A program made the translations under genes and the position numbers. A stretch of DNA of 64,000 bases from Ferrimonas futtsuensis DSM 18154 (GTDB lineage: Bacteria > Pseudomonadota > Gammaproteobacteria > Enterobacterales > Shewanellaceae), in the NCBI RefSeq assembly GCF_000422645.1, contig NZ_AUGL01000002.1, positions 124,001 through 188,000 of the forward strand, given 5' to 3'. Below are positions 37,167-43,811 of this stretch, piece by piece. How positions within the stretch are numbered: the first letter of the stretch is position 1; each line of letters starts with the position of its first letter. The notes under the pieces are model-generated. The model was not told the DNA's origin, searched no databases, and saw only the letters and a list, made by a program, of their open reading frames with translations.

Positions 37167-38291
37167 TTGCAGGGAAATTGGCTACTGATAATGGCCGCCG
37201 TGACTCTGGTGACGGCAGTGCGAAACGTCGGGCTGATGGCCAGGCATATCATCCTGTTAACAGTTGGCTTACTTGTGGGTCAACTTGTCAGTACATTCCA
37301 ATGGCAGACCGGCATCACTGCAACCGGGCTGACTCAGACCATCTACTTCCTGATTTTGCCCTGGTTACTGGTGCATGCGGCACGGATGATCTCCCGGCGG
37401 AGGCTGCGAACACTGTGGCCCTGGGTCGTTGTCCCCGCCAGTCTGGTGTTTAGTCTCACCCTGCTGCTGGTGAGTTGGGGCCTCTATCTGCTGATTGATC
37501 ATCCTGGCTTTCCTTTGATCTCGGCACTGATTGCCGGTTTGCTGCTGGCCGCATCCGATCCCAGTTGGAGCAGTCAGATGATCGAGCGCCAGCGGTCTTT
37601 GCTGGTGCTGCTGGAGGGGGAAGGGCTCTGGGTAGAGCTCTTTGCCCTGGTGGGATTGATGGTACTGGTAAAGGTAGGGTCACTGGATGAGCTTCGTGTT
37701 GCTGAGTTTGCCTTGATCTTCACCCGGCTGTTGCTCAGCTCGCTGCTGGTCGCCTGGCTGCTCTCCTTTATTGTTCGTCCGCTCATCACGTGGAACCCGG
37801 GACTGACTCTGCCACTGGCTTACCTGAGTTTCTGGGGGGCGGAGTGGGGACTGGGCCTGCCTGGAGCCGCGGTGTGCCTGTCGCTGGTTCTGTTAAGTCG
37901 CCCTCAGTTGGTGAGAGGCGGAAATCAGCTTATAGAGCCGGGCGCACGCCTGGGGGCGGATCTTCTGGTGCTGATACTGGGCTTCTCTCTGACTCTCTCC
38001 ATGTTCACCGAGCGCTACTGGGTGATGCTGGCGGCCATAGGTCTGTGCCTGATGGCCAGGTTGCCCCTGCTTTGGGCCACTTCCCGTTGGTTCCGTCACC
38101 CTTTGAGCCAGAGGTCTGCTTCGCTGTGGTGGCGACTGCCAGTTCATGGGCCCGTCACCCTGGCCCTGGTGCTTTCCATTCCGGTGTCGGTGACTGCCTG
38201 GTGGACCATACAGGCCGCTTGTTATGGGGTGGTTCTGTTTGAGTTATTGATTCAGCGCCCATTGGCGTCTCGCAGTGTGAGCGGATCGTGA
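37167..38291 (+). CDS. CPA1-like membrane protein with altered ion-site motif
   Basis: 374 residues with about 11 membrane helices, arranged like a cation/proton antiporter. The helix that normally carries TDP reads AASDPSW (about residues 128-134). The helix that normally carries E-G-E-S-L-F-N-D-G reads LEGEGLWVEL (about 149-158), so Asn-Asp is replaced by Val-Glu. Transport of a different ion, or loss of transport, is possible. The frame opens with TTG 37131; I prefer TTG 37167, which has GAGG six bases before it. ATG 37191 is another option. A TetR gene follows after 110 bases. Confidence 0.72.
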   Translation: MQGNWLLIMAAVTLVTAVRNVGLMARHIILLTVGLLVGQLVSTFQWQTGITATGLTQTIYFLILPWLLVHAARMISRRRLRTLWPWVVVPASLVFSLTLLLVSWGLYLLIDHPGFPLISALIAGLLLAASDPSWSSQMIERQRSLLVLLEGEGLWVELFALVGLMVLVKVGSLDELRVAEFALIFTRLLLSSLLVAWLLSFIVRPLITWNPGLTLPLAYLSFWGAEWGLGLPGAAVCLSLVLLSRPQLVRGGNQLIEPGARLGADLLVLILGFSLTLSMFTERYWVMLAAIGLCLMARLPLLWATSRWFRHPLSQRSASLWWRLPVHGPVTLALVLSIPVSVTAWWTIQAACYGVVLFELLIQRPLASRSVSGS

Positions 38292-38401
38292 TTCTGGAAA
38301 GGCGGCGCCAGAGGGGGGATGCAGATGTGATGAGGGTCCGGAGAGTTTGACCGGCCTTCAGTAAAATGGTCCTTTGGGTTTCTGCTTTTTAGGTCCACTG
38401 C

Positions 38402-39154
38402 ATGCGCTGTCCCCACACCGATGCCCTCAGGGTGAAATGTCAGGCCGTCCTCGATGTGACCGAAGGGATGATCGATCAGCAGGGGTTGATCTCATTCAAG
38501 TTGTCTCAGGTCGCCAAGGAGGCGGAGATTGCCAACTCCACCTTCTATAAGCTGTTCGAGAGTAAGGAGGACCTGTTGGTGTGCTGCTTCATGCGCAACG
38601 CCACCTGCAATCACTTTGACGATTTCGAAGCCGAACATCCGGGAATGTCCGCTATAGAGCGGGTGCTGCTGCCCATCATATTCACCTTTGAGGCGACTTA
38701 CTTCTCCCCCAGCTTCAATCTGGTTCGTCAGGTGGCGGTCAACAGCCGGGTGTGGCGCCTGGCCAGTGCCGACAAGGCCAAGGCGTTCGAGAATCGAATC
38801 AACCTCTATTGGGAGAGGATCACCGGATACCTGAAGCAGGCGGTGACCGAGGGCGAGCTGGTCGCTTCGGACGATGAGGTGAGGGAACTGGCCCAGGCGA
38901 TCACCTTTTACCTGAGTGGTGCCCTGTCTGCCTATGAGTGCCGTCTCATTGGCAAGGAGTTCCTGCAGGAGAAGCGACAGACCCTGTTTCGTCAGCTGCA
39001 AAATGTGTTTAAACCCTATGGTTGGCGAGAGCCTTTGACCCTGGCGCTGTTCGAACGGGTGGGCGTTCGGGTACACATGTACTACCAGGCCCATCACCGA
39101 GACTTTAACAGCTGCGCCCGCTGCATGGCGATGCAGGCGAAGCTGAGCGGTTAG
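38402..39154 (+). CDS. TetR-family regulator with terminal cysteine motifs
   Basis: 250 residues. The N-terminal helix-turn-helix reads KLSQVAKEAEIANSTFYKLF (about residues 33-52), followed by an all-helical ligand domain. It is longer than most TetR proteins: a C-terminal extension ends in HHRDFNSCARCMAMQ with a C-x-x-C pair, and the N-terminus has MRCPH plus another Cys at residue 13. Redox or metal sensing is therefore possible but not shown. It is co-directional with the antiporter-like gene. The ribosome site (AGG) is weak. Confidence 0.85.
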   Translation: MRCPHTDALRVKCQAVLDVTEGMIDQQGLISFKLSQVAKEAEIANSTFYKLFESKEDLLVCCFMRNATCNHFDDFEAEHPGMSAIERVLLPIIFTFEATYFSPSFNLVRQVAVNSRVWRLASADKAKAFENRINLYWERITGYLKQAVTEGELVASDDEVRELAQAITFYLSGALSAYECRLIGKEFLQEKRQTLFRQLQNVFKPYGWREPLTLALFERVGVRVHMYYQAHHRDFNSCARCMAMQAKLSG

Positions 39155-39852
39155 GTTGTTAGGCGCGCAGGGGCAGGCTCCCCTTTGGGGGCCTTTTATT
39201 TTCAGCCTGACATTGCTTTCAAAGAAGGAGGTGTTCGCTGGGTGCCTGAAGTGCCCATGTTAGACGTCACAGCGTGAGTTATCAGCAAGCTGATTAGATA
39301 CCAATAGGCATTCGCCGTTCTATACCTTCCTATACCTTCTTCGCTTTCACTTCCACAGGACACCGAAGTCTTAAACGAAACCTTATGAAGGAGTGGTGCC
39401 GTGTTGTTGGCTTACTGTAAATCGCTTATCGGAAGGATATTGGCCTTGGTGAAGACTTTGTGCTCTTCGGTCTCTCAAGGGACCATTGGTTTAGTCGGGT
39501 TTGAACCGAAAGACGCAATTCCTACTTTGCCCTAAAAAGCCTCGTTTCCACAGGTAACGCCCTTTCGGGCCTACTCCGACACTCTGAACCATCTGCTGAC
39601 AAAGGGAAGCCGATTGCGGTGTGGTCAGCGGTCCACGGGTCTGAACATCAATTTGAGCCTTTAACGGATCTCTCAATAGCTCGAAATACTCTGTTTAGAT
39701 ATTTCATTTTCCGGTCTTTACTCTTTGCCAGATCAGAGCTAACTTCTAACTGATGTTGCAATTAAATCTTTGATTTATAAGGTTTTTATAATCCGAAATT
39801 TGTATATTTCAAAATGTTGAAATGCAAATTCTAATGTCATGGAGAGATGAAA
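39155..39852. other. Intergenic region before the split-Soret-like gene
   Basis: About 700 bases. No known gene is recognised. One 44-codon plus-strand frame (GTG 39401 to TAA 39535) has AAGGAG seven bases before its start and a hydrophobic N-terminal half; a 61-codon minus frame (39491-39676) has nothing to support it. The last 150 bases are AT-rich, as expected for a promoter. TATACCTTC occurs twice in tandem near 39325-39345. Confidence 0.5.
39174..39200 (+). terminator. Terminator of the TetR gene
   Basis: GGCTCCCC / GGGGGCC hairpin with loop TTT, followed by TTTTATTTT, 20 bases after the stop codon. Confidence 0.75.
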
Positions 39853-40779
39853 ATGAATGTAGACCGACGTCAGGCGATGGGAAGAATAGTGGGTTTGGCC
39901 GGAATGGCAGTGGGTACCTCAGTGGTGTCGAACTCTGTATTTTCTGCAGAAGGTTGCCCGGTCGATACTGCCATCGGGCTTGGAAGTGACGGTGGCGGAG
40001 AGCTGAAGGAGAGCCTACTCCAGTATGTCCCTCTGGATCCGATGAAGGTGGCCAAGCGGGGCTACGAAGGTTACGGGCGAGGCGGCTGCATGTACGGTGT
40101 ATTTGATGCCATCATCAAGGAGCTGGCCGAACAGGGGCATGAGGACGCCTGCAACTTCGCAGCCATTCCGACTAATATCACCATTTACGGTGGTGGTGGT
40201 GTCAAGGGCTGGGGTTCTATCTGCGGCTGTGTTAATGCTGCAGCCATGGCAGTAAACGTGCTGGCTGGCGTGGATCAGGCGGCGGTCATCGATGCGGTGT
40301 TCCGATACTATGAAAAGACGCCCATGCCCCGTGGGGATGAGGCGTTCCTAGGTGCCATCGGGGCACCGACGCGACAGGCCGATGACGGTACGCCGCTTGG
40401 GGCGGAACTGATTGGCCAATCGGTAGCCAATACGCTGCTGTGTCACACTTCCGTGTCTCATTGGTCCAGCGCCAGCAAGTTTGGAGCTTCTCATGCCGCC
40501 AAGCTGGAGCGCTGCGCCCAGGTTACTGCAGAGGTGGCCTTCATTACCGCAGATTTTCTGAATAAATCGTTGGCGGGAACTCTGGATTCCGAAAGAAAGG
40601 CCCCCGAAAACGACGAATGTAGCGCCTGTCACATGCCGACTAAGCGCGAGCCTGAGGACTACATTGGTACCGATGTTAACGCCAAAATGGAGTGTAAGAC
40701 TTGTCACTCCGCTCACGAAAAGGTCGGTCCTATTCCTGACCATGCCGACAATGGGCAATGCGAATCATGTCACAAGTGA
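39853..40779 (+). CDS. Split-Soret-like trihaem c-type cytochrome (C_GCAxxG_C_C family)
   Basis: 308 residues. The Tat signal has DRRQAMGRIVGLAGMAVG at the N-terminus. The body (about residues 35-245) has the Cys spacing of the C_GCAxxG_C_C family: GRGGCMYGVFDAI, GWGSICGCVNAAAM and a later ERCAQ. The tail has three haem-binding motifs, CSACH (about 256), CKTCH (about 281) and CESCH (about 303). The relation to Desulfovibrio split-Soret cytochrome is by family; the extra haem motif is seen here. Probably periplasmic electron transfer. ATG 39853 is preferred to 39847 because GGAGAG is six bases upstream. A lipoprotein follows after 11 bases. Confidence 0.85.
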   Translation: MNVDRRQAMGRIVGLAGMAVGTSVVSNSVFSAEGCPVDTAIGLGSDGGGELKESLLQYVPLDPMKVAKRGYEGYGRGGCMYGVFDAIIKELAEQGHEDACNFAAIPTNITIYGGGGVKGWGSICGCVNAAAMAVNVLAGVDQAAVIDAVFRYYEKTPMPRGDEAFLGAIGAPTRQADDGTPLGAELIGQSVANTLLCHTSVSHWSSASKFGASHAAKLERCAQVTAEVAFITADFLNKSLAGTLDSERKAPENDECSACHMPTKREPEDYIGTDVNAKMECKTCHSAHEKVGPIPDHADNGQCESCHK

Positions 40780-40790
40780 GGGGGAGAGTG

Positions 40791-41264
40791 ATGCGTAATC
40801 TATTCATTATTGGTTGCCTGACCCTGTTACTGGCGGCATGCGGATCCGATGACAATACGCCAGAACCGGCGACCAGCGTCACCCTGGACCAGGCCAACAG
40901 CGTTGTGTTAATCGCGGGGGCTGTGGATGCGGACAGCCTGGCTATCGCCTTCCGCTTGGCCAACGAGGATGGCCTTGCCATTACCGATGCCGGGAGCAAC
41001 TTTGAGGTGATGTACCTTGGTTTTCCCGGTGAGTATGACTCATCTTTTGATATGCCATGGCACCAGGCCGAACAGTTTGTCTGTGTTGGAGGGGGAGTAG
41101 AGTGTGGCGGTGACCTCATTGAGCTGGAGCCGGGCTCTTACCTGTTTACCCCGGCAAACCTGCCGGAGCTGGCTCAAACCATGGCTAGGTTGCGTTACTC
41201 TATAAGGGTACATGGTGCACTGGCCAGCAATACACAAGAGCTGTTTGATATTCCAAGGAGCTAA
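40791..41264 (+). CDS. Lipoprotein co-transcribed with the split-Soret-like cytochrome
   Basis: 157 residues. Signal peptide with lipobox LLAACG, then an Asp/Pro-rich linker and one beta-rich domain (about residues 25-140). No haem motif. Two close Cys pairs (FVCVGGGVECGG) may form a disulfide. The domain recalls the haem-free beta domains of MtrC/OmcA-type outer-membrane cytochromes (an extended strand followed by N-F-E-V-x-Y-L-G), but that is a weak visual likeness. GGGGGAGAG precedes the start. It may anchor its partner cytochrome at the outer membrane. Confidence 0.65.
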   Translation: MRNLFIIGCLTLLLAACGSDDNTPEPATSVTLDQANSVVLIAGAVDADSLAIAFRLANEDGLAITDAGSNFEVMYLGFPGEYDSSFDMPWHQAEQFVCVGGGVECGGDLIELEPGSYLFTPANLPELAQTMARLRYSIRVHGALASNTQELFDIPRS

Positions 41265-41268
41265 TTTA

Positions 41269-41304
41269 CAGACAACACGGACCCCTTGGGGTCTGGGTTG
41301 TCTG
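41269..41304 (+). terminator. Hairpin after the split-Soret operon
   Basis: A 17-bp stem with two mismatches (41269-41285 with 41288-41304). It begins five bases after the lipoprotein stop but lacks a T tract, so it may stabilise the 3' end instead of terminating by itself. Confidence 0.5.
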
Positions 41305-41398
41305 TCCGGCTATCATCACTGTCTTAATACCTCAGGAAACAGGATCTGTTTAAAAGCCCCTTTAAGGGAATTTCGATACGGAGCTCTGTCACCGTCTG

Positions 41399-41424
41399 AA
41401 AAAAGGCTCCCTTGCGGGAGCCTT
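41399..41424 (-). terminator. Terminator of the flavoprotein-cytochrome-cupin-porin operon
   Basis: AAGGCTCCC / GGGAGCCTT stem, loop TTGC, with TTTTTT following on the minus strand. 28 bases after the porin stop. Confidence 0.9.
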
Positions 41425-41451
41425 GGCGTGTGTCAGGAGTTGAGAGTCGGC

Positions 41452-42579
41452 TTAGAAGTAGTAGCCGAAGTTGATGTTGATGCGCTGGTCCCAGCCGTCG
41501 CCCGCTTCCTTGAGGCCAACGTGGTCATCCATCTCGGTGGAGAAGGTCATGTTCTTGCCCATCACGAAATCCGCCATGATGTACAGGGGGCCAGCGGCGA
41601 TGGCGGCACCGGTGACGTTCTGGTAGCTGTTGTCATAGCTGTCGTCGTCAGTGTCCGGGGTCATCACGCCGAAATCGTTGTAGATCTTCACACTGCCCCA
41701 GTCGGTGGGAATGGTTTTGGCGATGTTGAAGTTGTAGGCCTGGCCCTTGGAGGCGATCTCGTACTGCCAGCTCACCACGGAGACGCCGATCTTGTTGGGA
41801 TCCACCCCCTCCTGGTTCTTGGCATCGTACTCATATTGCATTGCCTGCAGCTGGATGTTCCAACCGTTGAAGCTGGAGTCCAGGTGAGCGGCGATGGCGT
41901 AGCGGTCGCCATTGTCTTCGGTCTTGCTGTTGTAGATCTGACCCCACTGCACCGAGCCACCAAGGGTGGTGCTGCCGCCGTCGTGCTCCAGGGTGTAGGT
42001 CTGGCGCAGGTTCAGCTGGTTGGTCTCTTCGTTGTAGTACTCGGTGCCGTTGATGGTGCCGGTGTACAGGTCGGTGGCGTAACGCTTGTTCTCAGACGCG
42101 CCGTATTCAGGGTTCTTGTAGAAGCCCAGATCGGTGTGCCACTTGCCGTTGTCGAAGGTGGCCTTGATGCCCACATCATGGTCATCCTCGAAGCCCAGGT
42201 AGTAGGGGATACCGAACCACCAGCTGTTGGAGATGAAATCGCGGTTACCGAAGGGCACCTTGTTGATGCCGAACTGGATCTGCCACTCCGGGGTGGCGTC
42301 GTAGTAGCCGTAGCCGTACTTGATGTAGTGGGTGCCTGAGGTGAAACGGTACTCGGAGGAGAGGCCCCAGTCGCCGTGCTTGCCGTTGAACTTGATGGCG
42401 GCCATGTCGAAGGTCAGGTCACCGGCCTTGTCCTTGGAGCTGTCGCTGTAGAATTTGAGGCCGTAGTTCACCCGTACGGCACCGCCGACGCTGATGCCGT
42501 CTTCCTGGGCCTGGGCCACGGGGTTGAGCAGGGCGAAGATGGCGCCTGCCACCAGGGAAAGCTTGGTTGCGTGTTTCAT
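41452..42579 (-). CDS. Outer-membrane beta-barrel porin
   Basis: 375 residues. Signal peptide ends at AQAQ. The rest shows alternating hydrophobic strands, many Tyr/Trp/Gly/Asp and a C-terminal aromatic strand (INFGYYF) ending in Phe, the outer-membrane insertion signal. No cysteine in the mature part. ATG 42579 is chosen; the frame runs on far upstream through the cupin gene without meaning. It is the last gene of the operon and probably admits the operon's substrate. Family could be OprP/porin-like; specificity unknown. Confidence 0.85.
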   Translation of the reverse strand: MKHATKLSLVAGAIFALLNPVAQAQEDGISVGGAVRVNYGLKFYSDSSKDKAGDLTFDMAAIKFNGKHGDWGLSSEYRFTSGTHYIKYGYGYYDATPEWQIQFGINKVPFGNRDFISNSWWFGIPYYLGFEDDHDVGIKATFDNGKWHTDLGFYKNPEYGASENKRYATDLYTGTINGTEYYNEETNQLNLRQTYTLEHDGGSTTLGGSVQWGQIYNSKTEDNGDRYAIAAHLDSSFNGWNIQLQAMQYEYDAKNQEGVDPNKIGVSVVSWQYEIASKGQAYNFNIAKTIPTDWGSVKIYNDFGVMTPDTDDDSYDNSYQNVTGAAIAAGPLYIMADFVMGKNMTFSTEMDDHVGLKEAGDGWDQRININFGYYF

Positions 42580-42599
42580 GGTATTCACTGCCTTAATCC

Positions 42600-42618
42600 G
42601 AGCCGGCAAGGCCGGCTC
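42600..42618 (-). promoter_or_regulatory. Intercistronic hairpin, cupin to porin
   Basis: GAGCCGGC / GCCGGCTC with a 3-base loop, 20 bases after the cupin stop and 20 before the porin start. No T tract follows, so mRNA processing or 3'-end protection is more likely than termination. Confidence 0.55.
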
Positions 42619-42638
42619 AACAATCTGATAGGTTGTAT

Positions 42639-43376
42639 TTATTTTTTGAATTTGTCTTGGTTGGTGCCGTAGGGCCCCAGGTCCATGGCGGCCTTGCGCA
42701 GGGCGTCGACGCGGTCGAAGGCCTCTTCGGCAACACGCAGGTTCTTCACGTCTTTGCGCCAGTAGTACTTGAAGCCATCGAAGTGGGCGTTCTTGGGATA
42801 CCAGTACATCACGCCGAAGCCCTGTTCGTCGGTGATGGGGGTGTTGTGGATGGTGTTGCCGGGGATGTAGAAGTACATGCCCTTCTCCATCCACTTGTAC
42901 TGGCCGTCCGCCAGGGTACGGGCACGGCCGGAGACGGCGTAGTAGCACTCAGGCTGGCCGTGGAAGTGTGGGGCGTGATCAGATTTGCCGCCGTTGGTGA
43001 TGCCGATAACCACGGGGGCGTCGGACAGCTCCTTCCACAGATAGCCCACCGGGGCGTTGTCCAGTTTGCAGTCTTCGGCTTCCATGATGTTGCCGTCGTC
43101 GTCCATGGTCTTACAGAAACGCTGGTCTTTGGCGATGGAGTCGTTGGACTTGATGGTGTTGAAATCCACACGGCCCGCTTCCCAGTCGGCGATGTACTGC
43201 TCGACCAAGGGGTCACGACACTGCTCGGGCATGGTGGCCTGCGGAGAGTAGGGGGTGGAGTCATAAGGAATGGCGGTGGCCTGCTGGTAGGGCAACTGGG
43301 CGTGTTCCAGGTGAGCGTTGGCCATAACGGAACCGGAGCACAGGGCGCCGAGGATCAGTGCGAGTTTCTTCATCAT
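42639..43376 (-). CDS. Exported cupin protein, possibly DMSP-lyase-like
   Basis: 245 residues with a signal peptide ending at SVMANA. A cupin domain (about residues 105-200) shows H137-F-H139 then E143, Y145 and, in motif 2 (YIPGNTIH), H177. This is a full metal-ligand set with a nearby Tyr. From memory, the DMSP lyase DddQ has the same His-His-Glu-Tyr-His spacing, but part of that spacing is general to cupins, so the activity is only a hypothesis. The protein is shorter than DddY. Four Cys suit a periplasmic location. Its place between a flavoprotein/cytochrome pair and a porin suggests it supplies the reductase substrate. Confidence 0.75.
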   Translation of the reverse strand: MMKKLALILGALCSGSVMANAHLEHAQLPYQQATAIPYDSTPYSPQATMPEQCRDPLVEQYIADWEAGRVDFNTIKSNDSIAKDQRFCKTMDDDGNIMEAEDCKLDNAPVGYLWKELSDAPVVIGITNGGKSDHAPHFHGQPECYYAVSGRARTLADGQYKWMEKGMYFYIPGNTIHNTPITDEQGFGVMYWYPKNAHFDGFKYYWRKDVKNLRVAEEAFDRVDALRKAAMDLGPYGTNQDKFKK

Positions 43377-43403
43377 TCTCTTCCTATATATTGTTGTGTT
43401 TGA

Positions 43404-43428
43404 GGCGGCAGGCGCGGGGCCTGCCGCC
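43404..43428 (-). promoter_or_regulatory. Intercistronic hairpin, cytochrome to cupin
   Basis: Perfect 10-bp stem GGCGGCAGGC / GCCTGCCGCC with a 5-base loop, starting eight bases after the cytochrome stop. No T tract. Likely protects or trims the upstream mRNA so the first two genes are expressed differently from the last two. Confidence 0.55.
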
Positions 43429-43435
43429 AAATGGG

Positions 43436-43801
43436 TTACATCTCGTCGAACCAGGTGCGGTGGCACTCGGAGCAGACCGGAGCCTTGGTTTGGTGTTCGC
43501 CATGACAGGCCAGGCAGCTGGCGCCCTGATTGAAGTGGATGCTCTTGTGAGGGTTGGCTTCCTCGAGCACCAGTTCACGGGTCACTTCGATGTCGTTGAT
43601 GTTGCCGTGGCAGTCGATGCAGGCGCTGTCGTCCACGTATTTGCGGGCAGAGCCCTGGTGGCAGGTTTTGCAGCCCTCTTCGTAGATAAAATGGTGGTTG
43701 GTGCGGCCTTTGGTGGCCCCCTTTACCTTGACCAGATCACCGGCCTGGGCGGTATTGCACAGGGCCAGCATCAGTCCCAGGGAGATCAGTACTCGTTTCA
43801 T
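43436..43801 (-). CDS. Periplasmic tetrahaem cytochrome c
   Basis: 121 residues with a signal peptide ending at AQA. Four haem-binding motifs are visible: CKTCH (44-48), CIDCH (61-65), CLACH (96-100) and CSECH (110-114), with several further His for the distal ligands. Size and spacing match the small tetrahaem cytochromes and the haem domain of Shewanella flavocytochrome c. It starts 10 bases after the flavoprotein gene with GAGGAG ahead. It most likely carries electrons from an inner-membrane quinol dehydrogenase to the flavoprotein, as a separate subunit instead of a fusion. Confidence 0.93.
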   Translation of the reverse strand: MKRVLISLGLMLALCNTAQAGDLVKVKGATKGRTNHHFIYEEGCKTCHQGSARKYVDDSACIDCHGNINDIEVTRELVLEEANPHKSIHFNQGASCLACHGEHQTKAPVCSECHRTWFDEM

Positions 43802-43811
43802 GGCGTTCTCC

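Noticed and set aside
39491-39676. 61-codon minus-strand frame
   Set aside because: No ribosome site, no recognisable domain, short.
42639-43376. Naming the cupin dddY, dddQ or dddL
   Set aside because: Too short for DddY, exported unlike DddQ/DddL, and the match rests on remembered residue spacing only.
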